Below, in pieces: positions 9,173 to 17,148 of a DNA stretch of 64,000 nucleotides. Source of the DNA: Tissierellia bacterium (GTDB taxonomy: Bacteria > Bacillota > Clostridia > Tissierellales > Sedimentibacteraceae); assembly GCA_012843025.1 (NCBI GenBank), contig DURT01000016.1, positions 27,996 to 91,995 of the forward strand, given 5' to 3'. The notes beneath the pieces are model-generated. The model worked only from the letters and a program-made list of their open reading frames with translations. It did no database searches and was not told where the DNA came from. The position numbers and the translations under genes were made by a program. Each line of letters starts with the position of its first letter. Position 1 is the stretch's first letter.

Positions 9173-9918
9173 TGGCAATAGTATACGAAAAATCAAAAGG
9201 TTTAACAGACACACCATTTCATTATTGTCCAGGTTGCACCCATGGTATAATTCATAAATTAGTTGCAGAATCTTTGGTAGAATTAGGAGTGTTGGGAGAG
9301 GCTATAGGGGTTGCTCCCGTAGGATGTTCTGTATTGGCCTACGAATATTTTAACTGTGACATGCAGGAAGCTGCTCACGGCAGAGCCCCTGCTGTTGCTA
9401 CAGGTATTAAGAGAGTACATCCGGATAAAGTAGTATTTGCCTACCAAGGAGACGGCGACTTAGCATCCATTGGTACTGCAGAAGTAGTACATGCGGCTCA
9501 TAGAGGTGAAAAAATAACAACTATATTTGTGAACAATGCTATTTATGGTATGACAGGCGGTCAAATGGCTCCCACAACATTAGTTGGTCAAAGGTCGACT
9601 ACATCTCCCTTTGGAAGAGATGAAGCTCATTGCGGAAAACCTATAAGAATTGCAGAAATGCTGGCAACTATAGACGGTGCTAAATTTGTTGAAAGAGTGG
9701 CGGTAAACTCACCCGCAAATGTCAGGAAGGCAAAGAAGGCTATTAAAAGAGCTTTTGAATGTCAGTTGGCAGGTAAAGGCTTTGCAATAGTGGAAGTATT
9801 ATCTACATGTCCTACAAACTGGGGTTTTACTCCCGTAAAAGCCTTAGAGTGGCTAAAAGATAATATGATTCCATATTATCCTTTAGGAAATTTCAGAGAT
9901 TTTGAGGAGGAGAAATAG
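9172..9918 (+). CDS. vorA: 2-oxoacid:ferredoxin oxidoreductase beta subunit (TPP-binding)
   Basis: The TPP-binding subunit, 248 residues. CPGCTHG (about 20-26) is the conserved N-terminal cysteine motif. The TPP/Mg motif GDGDLASIG begins near residue 95 and continues to NNAIYGMTGGQ about 30 residues later. Start overlaps the stop of vorB, so translation is coupled. The protein ends in a GAGGAGGAG-containing stretch that doubles as the ribosome binding site of the gamma gene. Confidence 0.92.
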   Translation: MAIVYEKSKGLTDTPFHYCPGCTHGIIHKLVAESLVELGVLGEAIGVAPVGCSVLAYEYFNCDMQEAAHGRAPAVATGIKRVHPDKVVFAYQGDGDLASIGTAEVVHAAHRGEKITTIFVNNAIYGMTGGQMAPTTLVGQRSTTSPFGRDEAHCGKPIRIAEMLATIDGAKFVERVAVNSPANVRKAKKAIKRAFECQLAGKGFAIVEVLSTCPTNWGFTPVKALEWLKDNMIPYYPLGNFRDFEEEK

Positions 9919-9919
9919 T

Positions 9920-10468
9920 ATGGAAGAAAAAGTAATTATGGCTGGTTTCGGAGGTCAGGGAGTAATGGCCATAGGCAGATTGTTAGCTTATGCAGGAATG
10001 ATTGAAAACAAGCACGTAACATGGCTTCCATCTTATGGTCCGGAAATGAGAGGAGGTACTGCAAATTGTGCTGTTGTTGTATCAGATGAACCAATAGGAT
10101 CACCTCTTATTTCAAAGGACGGAACGGCAGCAATCGTTTTAAATCTACCATCCTTGTTAAAATTTGAAAAAGAAATCATACCGGGAGGTAAAATAATCAT
10201 TAATAAATCATTAATAGATGCAGAGCCTTCCAGAGAAGATATTGATGCCTACTATGTTCCAGCAAATGAATTAGCCATGGAACTTGGGAACAGTAAAATA
10301 GCTAATATGGTAATGTTAGGTGCTTATTTGGAACTAACAAAAATAGTTAAAATTGATTCTGTATTGGATGCTTTTGTAAAAGTATTTGGTGAAGATAAAG
10401 CTCATTTAATTCCTATTAATAAAGAAGCTTTGTTAAAAGGTGCAGAAGCTGTAAAAACATATGTTTAA
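9920..10468 (+). CDS. vorC: 2-oxoacid:ferredoxin oxidoreductase gamma subunit
   Basis: The gamma subunit, 182 residues, with the family N-terminus MAGFGGQGVMAIGRLLAYAG and the PEMRGG motif. The start at 9920 is preferred over an upstream in-frame codon because GAGGAGGAG precedes it at normal spacing and the beta stop is one base before. It completes a four-subunit VorDBAC set in the order delta, alpha, beta, gamma. Confidence 0.9.
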   Translation: MEEKVIMAGFGGQGVMAIGRLLAYAGMIENKHVTWLPSYGPEMRGGTANCAVVVSDEPIGSPLISKDGTAAIVLNLPSLLKFEKEIIPGGKIIINKSLIDAEPSREDIDAYYVPANELAMELGNSKIANMVMLGAYLELTKIVKIDSVLDAFVKVFGEDKAHLIPINKEALLKGAEAVKTYV

Positions 10469-10474
10469 TTGTAG

Positions 10475-10506
10475 TTGAAATCTTATTATTAAAATGGTAG
10501 TATAAT
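10475..10506 (+). promoter_or_regulatory. possible promoter for ilvE
   Basis: TTGAAA (10475-10480) and TATAAT (10501-10506) are separated by 20 bases, longer than ideal. It could let ilvE be expressed independently of the sigma-54 operon. Confidence 0.35.
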
Positions 10507-10527
10507 TAAAATCAAGGAGGTAGAGGA

Positions 10528-11550
10528 ATGAAAAAAAAGGACATTAATTGGTCAGAATTAGGATTTAACTACATTAAGACAGACAAGAGATATATATCCT
10601 ATTGGAAAGACGGAGAATGGGATGAAGGTCAACTTATAGAAGATAACAAAGTTCATATTAGTGAAGGTTCTACATGTTTGCACTACGGTCAGGAATGTTT
10701 TGAAGGATTAAAAGCCTACGGTACAAAAGACGGAGGAATTCAACTGTTCAGACCTGATGAAAACGCAAAGCGTATGCAAACAAGCTGCGAAAGACTAATG
10801 ATGCCGAAGATTCCTGTGGAAAAATTCGTCGATGCCTGTGTACAGGTGGTTAAAGCTAATGCAGAATGGGTTCCCCCTTACGGAACAGGAGCAACTTTTT
10901 ATTTAAGACCCTATGTAATAGGTGTGGGAGACAATATCGGAGTAAAACCTGCAAATGAATATATATTCGGTGTGTTCGGAATGCCGGTGGGACCATACTT
11001 TAAAGGAGGTATGACACCTGTAAACTTTATAACTACTGATTATGACAGGGCAGCACCTAATGGAACGGGTAAAATAAAAGTAGGTGGAAACTATGCAGCA
11101 AGTTTATATTCCCACATGGAAGCAGTTAAGAAAGGATTTGCTGACTGTATCTACCTAGATCCCTTGACTCATACGAAAATAGATGAAGTGGGAGCAGCAA
11201 ACTTCTTTGGTATTACAAAGGACAATAAGTTCATAACACCTCATTCATCTTCAATACTACCAAGTATTACTAGAATTTCCCTGATGCAGGTAGCAAGAGA
11301 TTATCTAAATATGGAAGCAATTGAAACAGATGTATATATTGACAAATTAGATGACTTAAAAGAGGCAGGTGCTTGTGGAACTGCAGCAGTAATAACTCCA
11401 ATAGGAGGAATTGAACATAAAGGCAAAATGCACGTATTTTACAGTCAAACAGAAGTAGGACCTATAACCAAAAAATTGTATGACACCTTGTGCGGAATTC
11501 AATTTGGTGACATAGAAGCACCAGAAGGCTGGATACACAAGGTAATGTAA
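10528..11550 (+). CDS. ilvE: branched-chain amino acid aminotransferase
   Basis: A PLP-dependent fold-type IV aminotransferase that interconverts valine, leucine and isoleucine with their 2-oxoacids, the substrates of the VOR complex upstream. It is 340 residues, the usual length for the BCAT group found in eukaryotes and many Firmicutes. The PLP lysine lies in [12 protein letters not shown], and [10 protein letters not shown] and [11 protein letters not shown] are typical of the family. AAGGAGGTAGAG precedes the start. It is 60 bases after vorC, with a possible promoter between, and is followed by a strong terminator. Confidence 0.95.
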   Translation: MKKKDINWSELGFNYIKTDKRYISYWKDGEWDEGQLIEDNKVHISEGSTCLHYGQECFEGLKAYGTKDGGIQLFRPDENAKRMQTSCERLMMPKIPVEKFVDACVQVVKANAEWVPPYGTGATFYLRPYVIGVGDNIGVKPANEYIFGVFGMPVGPYFKGGMTPVNFITTDYDRAAPNGTGKIKVGGNYAASLYSHMEAVKKGFADCIYLDPLTHTKIDEVGAANFFGITKDNKFITPHSSSILPSITRISLMQVARDYLNMEAIETDVYIDKLDDLKEAGACGTAAVITPIGGIEHKGKMHVFYSQTEVGPITKKLYDTLCGIQFGDIEAPEGWIHKVM

Positions 11551-11565
11551 AGAATCGAATCATTG

Positions 11566-11593
11566 GAGACAGTGGATACCCTGTCTCTTTTTT
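11566..11593 (+). terminator. rho-independent terminator after ilvE
   Basis: GAGACAG (11566-11572) and CTGTCTC (11581-11587) form a perfect 7-bp stem followed by six T. Confidence 0.9.
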
Positions 11594-11614
11594 CTTCAAA
11601 GTTTTATAAGTTTG

Positions 11615-11623
11615 TGGTATTAT
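11615..11623 (+). promoter_or_regulatory. possible extended -10 promoter for queG-like gene
   Basis: TGGTATTAT resembles an extended -10 element without a clear -35. Transcription would start almost exactly at the repeated hairpin that begins at 11633, placing that hairpin at the 5' end of the mRNA. Confidence 0.3.
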
Positions 11624-11632
11624 AAAGTGAAA

Positions 11633-11685
11633 GGGATACACCTTCTCCGTAAGGGTAAGCCCATAGGGTCAGAAGGAATGTCCCC
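11633..11685 (+). repeat. structured intergenic repeat, copy A
   Basis: An imperfect hairpin: GGG-ACA (with an AT bulge) pairs with TGTCCC, then CCTTCT pairs with AGAAGG, leaving AA unpaired on the right. The apical region holds GGGTAAGCCC. A second small hairpin, TCCCC/GGGGA, overlaps its right edge (11681-11696). It shares its two stems and the AA bulge with the copy at 60628-60676, and its plan with the copy at 57774-57812. Confidence 0.65.
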
Positions 11686-11758
11686 CTTTGTTGGGGATTC
11701 ACCTTTTTAGTTAATGAAAGACTTGTGAATAAGATATCCCCTATAAGTGAGGTAGTAT

Positions 11759-12844
11759 ATGAAACAAATTATTAAAGAAGTTGCTAATAAATTAGGAATT
11801 GATACGGTTGGAATTAATAGTTGTATAGATTATTCATATTTAAGGGAATTCCTGCTAAAAAGGAAGATTAATAAGGAAGACTGTGAATTTGAAGAGGTTA
11901 ATATAGATAAAAGATTAAGGGCAAGGAATTTGTTTCCTGAATGTAAAAGTATAATTGCTATTGGAATTCCTTATGGAAGAGGCTATAGACTACCTGCTTT
12001 TACCGGAAAAGGTCTTTTAAGCGTATCTTCATTCGGTGAAGATTATCATAAAAGGATAAAGAGATTATTAAACAAATTAGCAGAAGAATTGAATAAATAT
12101 TTAAGTTTTAAATATGTTGACTGTGTAGATACATCTTTTCTTATAGATAAGGAGGTATGCAGGACTGCTGGTCTTGGAGATTACGGGAAAAATAGCCTTC
12201 TTATTAATAAATACCAGGGTTCCTTTATTAACTTGGGATACCTTTTGACTGATTTAGAGATAGAAGGGGATACTATAGAAAGTAAGGATGTTTGTGGCAA
12301 TTGTAATATATGTGTGATAAGTTGCCCCAATGGAGCGATTTTTCCTGAAGGTGGAATTAACGCAAGAAAATGCATATCCTATTTAACCCAGACAAAAAAC
12401 TATATTCCCCTTAATTATAGAGAAAAAATGGGAAGACAGATATACGGTTGTGATATATGTCAGTTGGTATGTCCTAAGAACAAAGAATTTCTTAATGAAG
12501 AAACAAACAATGATTATTCAACCCTTTCAGTAGATTTAGAAGAATTGCTTTCCATATCCAATAAGGACTTTGTAAAAAGATATGGACATACTGCGGGAAG
12601 CTGGAGAGGAAAAAACATATGGAAAAGAAATGCCATTATTTCCATGGGTAATCTAAAATTAAAGAGTATGTTCCCTTTATTAAAGTATGAACTTTCTAAT
12701 CCTTCGGAAATGATAAAAATTTATACGGCATGGTCTTTATTGGAAATAGATAGAAATTCAGCAAAAGATATTTTATTCAATGATTTAAAATATGAAAATG
12801 AATCAGTGAAAAAAGAATATTTAAAACTTTTGGAGTCAATATGA
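11759..12844 (+). CDS. queG: epoxyqueuosine reductase-like iron-sulfur protein (QueG-like)
   Basis: QueG reduces epoxyqueuosine to queuosine in tRNA anticodons, using cobalamin and two [4Fe-4S] clusters. This 361-residue protein has both cluster motifs, CGNCNICVISCP and CDICQLVCP, the catalytic-Asp context VDTS (about 122-125) and a C-terminal HEAT-like segment. One oddity is GLGDYGKN where the family normally has GLGWIGKN. That leaves the possibility of a divergent relative with another substrate. No other queuosine gene is in the window. It shares ATGA with the next gene. Confidence 0.78.
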   Translation: MKQIIKEVANKLGIDTVGINSCIDYSYLREFLLKRKINKEDCEFEEVNIDKRLRARNLFPECKSIIAIGIPYGRGYRLPAFTGKGLLSVSSFGEDYHKRIKRLLNKLAEELNKYLSFKYVDCVDTSFLIDKEVCRTAGLGDYGKNSLLINKYQGSFINLGYLLTDLEIEGDTIESKDVCGNCNICVISCPNGAIFPEGGINARKCISYLTQTKNYIPLNYREKMGRQIYGCDICQLVCPKNKEFLNEETNNDYSTLSVDLEELLSISNKDFVKRYGHTAGSWRGKNIWKRNAIISMGNLKLKSMFPLLKYELSNPSEMIKIYTAWSLLEIDRNSAKDILFNDLKYENESVKKEYLKLLESI

Positions 12845-13122
12845 TAGTGTGTACTTGTGAAATTGAAATTTTAATTTACGAAGCAAATTCTTTGAAAGAA
12901 AAAAGAAAAGTAATTAAAAGTATTATTGAAAGAATAAAATCCAAATACAATGTTTCTGTGGCAGAAGTAGGTTTTAATGAACTGTGGAACAGGTCATTAA
13001 TAGGATTGGCTGTTGTATCTAATAATAAAAATTTATGTGAATCAGCAATAAATAAAATAATTTCATTTATTGAAAATGATGAAAGAGTGGAAATAATAAA
13101 TTGTTACAGGGAGATAATTTAA
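12841..13122 (+). CDS. DUF503 (YlxP-like) protein
   Basis: A 93-residue protein of the DUF503 family, recognisable by the start MIVCTCEIEILI, the SLKEKRKVIKSIIERIKSKY helix and AEVG. Family members are small alpha/beta proteins, often near translation genes such as infB and rbfA, with no settled function. Here it is coupled to the queG-like gene by a 4-base overlap and to nth by a 1-base overlap (TAATG). Confidence 0.85.
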   Translation: MIVCTCEIEILIYEANSLKEKRKVIKSIIERIKSKYNVSVAEVGFNELWNRSLIGLAVVSNNKNLCESAINKIISFIENDERVEIINCYREII

Positions 13123-13757
13123 TGAATAAGGCAGAAAAAGTATATGAACTGTTAAAGATAGATTATCCTGATGCAAAATGTGGTCTAAATTATGAAACGC
13201 CTTTTCAGCTTTTAATATCTACCATGTTAAGTGCCCAGACTACGGATAAAAGTGTTAATAATGTTACAGAGGAACTTTACAAGGAATATCCTGATTTAGA
13301 AAGTTTTTTAACCCTGTCCCAGGAAGAAATAGAAGAGAAAATAAAAAAAATTGGGATTTATAAGAATAAGGCTAAAAATATATATAATACTCTTAGAGAA
13401 TTGAAAGAAAGATTTAAGGGTGAAGTACCAAGAACAATGGAAGAATTAATGTCCTTGCCGGGTGTGGGAAGGAAGACAGCATCGGTGGTGCTGGTTGAAG
13501 CTTTTAATATACCTGCTTTTCCAGTGGACACCCATATTTTTAGAGTTACCAGGCGGATAGGTATAGCAAAAGGAAGTACAGCAGATAAGGTTTCAGATGA
13601 AATGATGAAAAAGCTTCCCAAGTATAAATGGCATCTTATGCATCATTTATTAATTACCCACGGCAGATCTATATGTACGGCCAAATCTCCCAAGTGTGAA
13701 AAATGCAGTTTAATAACACTATGTAACTACGGTAAGAAAATGGTAAGAAATATTTAA
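13122..13757 (+). CDS. nth: endonuclease III
   Basis: A DNA glycosylase/AP lyase that removes oxidised pyrimidines. From the ATG at 13122 (site GGGAG at 13109-13113) it is 211 residues, the standard length. It has the helix-hairpin-helix LPGVGRKTA with the catalytic lysine, the catalytic Asp in FPVDTHIFRV, and the C-terminal C-X6-C-X2-C-X5-C cluster (CTAKSPKCEKCSLITLC). An in-frame start at 13101 would lie within DUF503 and lacks a better binding site. Confidence 0.95.
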   Translation: MNKAEKVYELLKIDYPDAKCGLNYETPFQLLISTMLSAQTTDKSVNNVTEELYKEYPDLESFLTLSQEEIEEKIKKIGIYKNKAKNIYNTLRELKERFKGEVPRTMEELMSLPGVGRKTASVVLVEAFNIPAFPVDTHIFRVTRRIGIAKGSTADKVSDEMMKKLPKYKWHLMHHLLITHGRSICTAKSPKCEKCSLITLCNYGKKMVRNI

Positions 13758-13786
13758 TAATTTTTCTTTATTATCTTACAAATTAA

Positions 13787-13795
13787 TGGTATAAT
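13787..13795 (+). promoter_or_regulatory. extended -10 promoter for trmL
   Basis: TGGTATAAT is a perfect extended -10 element 28 bases before the start codon. No good -35 is visible. Confidence 0.55.
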
Positions 13796-13823
13796 TTCAA
13801 ATGGATTAAAAAAGGAGAAAAAA

Positions 13824-14294
13824 ATGTCGTTAAATGTCGTTTTATTTGAGCCGGAAATACCACAGAATACTGGTAATATAGCAAGAACTTGTGCTGCAAC
13901 TGGATCTAAACTTCATTTAATCAAGCCTTTGGGTTTTTCTGTAAAGGATAAATACTTAAAAAGGGCAGGACTGGATTACTGGAGTTTAGTGGACATTGTA
14001 TACCATGAAAGTTTCGAGGAATTTAAGAAAACTGTAGGCAATAATAGAGTATTTATTTCAACAACTAAAGAAAGCAGATTTTATACGGATGTAACATATA
14101 CAGATGGATGTTACATTCTTTTTGGAAAGGAAACAGCTGGCCTTCCAGATTATATACATGAAGAATACTTAGAAAACAGAATAAGGATTCCCATGGTTGA
14201 TAAGGAAAATGTAAGATCTTTAAATTTAGCCAATTCCGTCAACATTGTAGTATATGAAGCATTACGACAATTGGGATTTCCACAAATGATATAG
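13824..14294 (+). CDS. trmL: tRNA (cytidine/uridine-34-2'-O)-methyltransferase TrmL
   Basis: A SPOUT-class methyltransferase that methylates the wobble ribose of leucine tRNAs with SAM. Its 156 residues match the minimal TrmL length. Conserved elements are FEPEIPQNTGNIARTCAATG at the N-terminus, LFGKETAGLP in the middle and the knot segment RIPM...VRSLNLANSVNIVVYEALRQ near the C-terminus. AAAAAGGAGAAAAAA precedes the ATG. Confidence 0.95.
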   Translation: MSLNVVLFEPEIPQNTGNIARTCAATGSKLHLIKPLGFSVKDKYLKRAGLDYWSLVDIVYHESFEEFKKTVGNNRVFISTTKESRFYTDVTYTDGCYILFGKETAGLPDYIHEEYLENRIRIPMVDKENVRSLNLANSVNIVVYEALRQLGFPQMI

Positions 14295-14302
14295 GAGGAA
14301 CT

Positions 14303-15904
14303 ATGGATATAGCAATTGGTTTAATTGGGGGATTGGGGTTATTTCTTTTCGGAATGAGCTACATGGGAGACGGTCTTCAGAAAGCTGCAGGAAGTAAAAT
14401 GAAAGATATTTTAGCAGCTTTAACGAAAACTAAACTAATGGGTGTATTGGTAGGGACCCTGGTAACAGGAGTAATTCAAAGCAGTAGCGCTACTACAGTT
14501 ATGGTTGTAGGTTTTGTTAATGCAGGCTTAATGAATGTAAGTCAAGCTGTAGGAATAATAATGGGAGCAAATATTGGTACTACTGTGACTGCCTTTTTAG
14601 TATCCCTGAACATAACTCAAATTGCAACTTTTATGGTTGGAGTTGGTGTAGTAATATACTTGGTTGCTAAAAAACGAAAAGTAAAAACTATAGGAGAAGT
14701 AATAATAGGTTTCGGTATTTTGTTTGTAGGCATGGATCTAATGTCTGGTTCAATGGCTCCCTTAAGGTCTAATCCTGCTTTTACCGGTATGATAACCCAG
14801 TTCGATAATCCTTTCCTGGGAATTTTAGTAGGCTTTGTATTGACAGCCATACTTCAGAGCAGTAGTGCTACTACAGGATTATTAATTGCGGTTTCTATAA
14901 CAGGGGTAATTACCTTTGAACAGGCATATCCCATTGTTTTTGGACAAAATATAGGAACTTGTGTTACTGCATTACTTTCTAGTATAGGAGCAAATAGAAC
15001 TGCCAAAAGAGCCGCTGTAATACACTTGCTCTTTAATTTGATTGGTACTCTATTTTTCATTGTATTCCTGAGAAAGCCTGTTCAATGGATTATATTCCAA
15101 TTGGTGCCTGTAAGTGTACCCAAGCAAATTGCTGCTGGACATATATTCTTTAACGTAATAAATGTTATTGTTATGTTCCCTTTTTCTGAGTTATTAGTTA
15201 AGGCATCAGAATTATTGATTAGAAAAGATGACAGTGAAACAGAACATATTACAAAGTATATTGATGAAAGACTTTTAGTAACTCCTTCTATTGCCTTGAC
15301 TCAAACTGCGAGGGAAGTGTTGCACTTAGGAAATTTAGCTATTTCCCAATTTGAAGCTGCAATAAAGGCACTTTTTGATGAAGATGAAGATGCAGCTCAT
15401 AAGATATTTGAAATAGAAAGTAAAATTAATGCCATAAATCAGGCTACCGTAGAGTTCTTAGTAAAGTTGGACAAAACTTCTCTTACCAATTATGAAAAGG
15501 ATAAGTTGGTAGTTTTATTAAACTCAATTAACGATATAGAAAGAGTTGGAGACCATATTGACAATATAGGGGAGTTAGCCTTAGACAAAATTGAAAATAA
15601 AGCCGTTTTTTCAGAAGAAGCAATCAAAGAACTAAGAGATATGTTTGATGTAACTTTAGAAGCTTATAAACAGTCTTTAAATGCTTTGGCATCTATTGGC
15701 TTAGAAGAGTGCAACATAGTCAGAAAATATGAAGAGGATATTGATAATATGTATAAGACTCTTAGGAAAAATCATATTGACAGACTTAATAATCTAATCT
15801 GTGAACCTAATTCAGGAATAGTATTCTTGGATGTTATAAGCAACTTGGAAAGAATCGGCGACCATTCATTAAATATAGCCGAATCAATTCTTGAGGTAAT
15901 TTAA
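14303..15904 (+). CDS. Na/Pi cotransporter family protein with PhoU-like tail
   Basis: A 533-residue sodium-dependent phosphate transporter of the NptA/PNaS type. The first 310 residues hold two inverted-repeat membrane halves, each with the signature QSSSATT (GVIQSSSATTVMVV and AILQSSSATTGLLI). Residues about 330-530 form a soluble helical domain resembling PhoU, with two ERIGDH or ERVGDH motifs, which probably regulates transport. It lies 8 bases after trmL and ends at a strong terminator. Phosphate export rather than import is possible in this family. Confidence 0.9.
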   Translation: MDIAIGLIGGLGLFLFGMSYMGDGLQKAAGSKMKDILAALTKTKLMGVLVGTLVTGVIQSSSATTVMVVGFVNAGLMNVSQAVGIIMGANIGTTVTAFLVSLNITQIATFMVGVGVVIYLVAKKRKVKTIGEVIIGFGILFVGMDLMSGSMAPLRSNPAFTGMITQFDNPFLGILVGFVLTAILQSSSATTGLLIAVSITGVITFEQAYPIVFGQNIGTCVTALLSSIGANRTAKRAAVIHLLFNLIGTLFFIVFLRKPVQWIIFQLVPVSVPKQIAAGHIFFNVINVIVMFPFSELLVKASELLIRKDDSETEHITKYIDERLLVTPSIALTQTAREVLHLGNLAISQFEAAIKALFDEDEDAAHKIFEIESKINAINQATVEFLVKLDKTSLTNYEKDKLVVLLNSINDIERVGDHIDNIGELALDKIENKAVFSEEAIKELRDMFDVTLEAYKQSLNALASIGLEECNIVRKYEEDIDNMYKTLRKNHIDRLNNLICEPNSGIVFLDVISNLERIGDHSLNIAESILEVI

Positions 15905-15928
15905 TATATAGAATAAAGAAGGAATATA

Positions 15929-15960
15929 AGAGCAGACAATACCAGGGTCTGCTCTTTTTG
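15929..15960 (+). terminator. rho-independent terminator after the Na/Pi cotransporter
   Basis: AGAGCAGAC (15929-15937) and GTCTGCTCT (15947-15955) form a perfect 9-bp stem followed by T residues. Confidence 0.92.
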
Positions 15961-16077
15961 AACTCATGTAAAATATTACTTGAAGGTATTATTATAATTG
16001 TAAGGCCTACATATAATAAGAATACTCAGTAAGTAAGGATGGCTTAAATAAAAAGATGATTACAAAATAAAATAAGA

Positions 16078-16086
16078 TGGTATAAT
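16078..16086 (+). promoter_or_regulatory. extended -10 promoter for trxB
   Basis: TGGTATAAT, a perfect extended -10 box 29 bases before the start codon. The 117 bases between the preceding terminator and this box hold no clear gene. Confidence 0.55.
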
Positions 16087-16115
16087 TAATATTGAAAACA
16101 TTTTAGAGGTGAGAT

Positions 16116-17069
16116 ATGAGCAAAATATATGATCTTATTATTTTGGGAGCTGGACCTGCAGGATTATCTGCTGCTATTTATGGGGGTAGGGGAAAGCTAA
16201 AAACGTTAATAATAGAAAAAGAAAAAGATGGAGGACAAATTGCCCTTACACCAGAGATTGAAAATTATCCTGGATGTATGGATGGAGAATCAGGTCCTAC
16301 TTTAGTTGAAAGAATGGCAAAACAAGCCCAGCATTTCGGAGGAGAAAAGATTTACGATGAAATTATTGAAGTTAACCTTTTTGGAAATGAAAAAACCCTT
16401 ATAGGCAAGAATGGTCAATATAGGGGAAAAGCTGTAATAATTGCAGGTGGGGCTACACCAAAGGAAATTGGGTGTCCAGGAGAAAAGGAATTTACAGGCA
16501 GGGGTGTTTCCTATTGTGCTACATGTGATGCTTCTTTTTTTGAAGGACTAGAAGTGTTTGTAGTGGGCGGCGGTGATACTGCCTTAGAAGAAGCAATATA
16601 CTTAACAAAATTTGCAAGAAAGGTTTCCGTAGTTCATAGAAGAGATGAGTTAAGAGCAGCTAAATATATTCAGGATAAAGCAAAAGCAAACGAAAAAATA
16701 CATTTTATATGGAATTCCGTTGTAAAAGAAATCAAGGGAACAGGACTGGTAAATTCCATAGTTTTAGAGAATGTTAAAACAAAGGAAATAACGGAAATTT
16801 CTGCTGATGAGAATGATATGACTTTCGGTATATTTGTATGCATTGGTTACGAACCGAAAACTAAAATGTTTGAAGGTATATTAAACTTAGATAAGGGATA
16901 TATAATTACTGATGAGAATATGAAAACAAATGTTGAAGGAGTTTTTGCAGCAGGAGATATAAGGGTTAAAAGTTTAAGGCAGGTTGTTACTGCAGCAGCA
17001 GATGGAGCAATAGCAGCGGTTCAGGCAGAAAAATATTTAGAATCCCAATACTATTCTACTTTACAATAG
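16116..17069 (+). CDS. trxB: thioredoxin-disulfide reductase
   Basis: A flavoprotein that reduces thioredoxin with NADPH. Its 317 residues are normal for the low-molecular-weight type. It has the FAD motif GAGPAGLSAAIYGGRG at the N-terminus, the redox CATC in SYCATCDASFF (about 132-142), the NADPH motif GGGDTALEEA, HRRDELRA for NADPH 2'-phosphate recognition, and FAAGDIR near the C-terminus. It lies between two promoters and is probably monocistronic. Confidence 0.95.
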   Translation: MSKIYDLIILGAGPAGLSAAIYGGRGKLKTLIIEKEKDGGQIALTPEIENYPGCMDGESGPTLVERMAKQAQHFGGEKIYDEIIEVNLFGNEKTLIGKNGQYRGKAVIIAGGATPKEIGCPGEKEFTGRGVSYCATCDASFFEGLEVFVVGGGDTALEEAIYLTKFARKVSVVHRRDELRAAKYIQDKAKANEKIHFIWNSVVKEIKGTGLVNSIVLENVKTKEITEISADENDMTFGIFVCIGYEPKTKMFEGILNLDKGYIITDENMKTNVEGVFAAGDIRVKSLRQVVTAAADGAIAAVQAEKYLESQYYSTLQ

Positions 17070-17098
17070 TTGGAAAGTTCTGTAGGGATGAAATATTG

Positions 17099-17126
17099 TT
17101 GAAAAAAAATGAAATTTTGTTATAAT
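17099..17126 (+). promoter_or_regulatory. sigma-A promoter for rpoN
   Basis: TTGAAA (17099-17104), 16 bases, TATAAT (17121-17126). Start codon is 23 bases downstream. Confidence 0.7.
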
Positions 17127-17148
17127 AGATTTAGTGAGGAGTGATACC

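Noticed and set aside
11633..11757. Known riboswitch (for example preQ1) before the queG-like gene
   Set aside because: The hairpin recurs before unrelated genes (uppS, ispG), and I see no preQ1 aptamer pattern.
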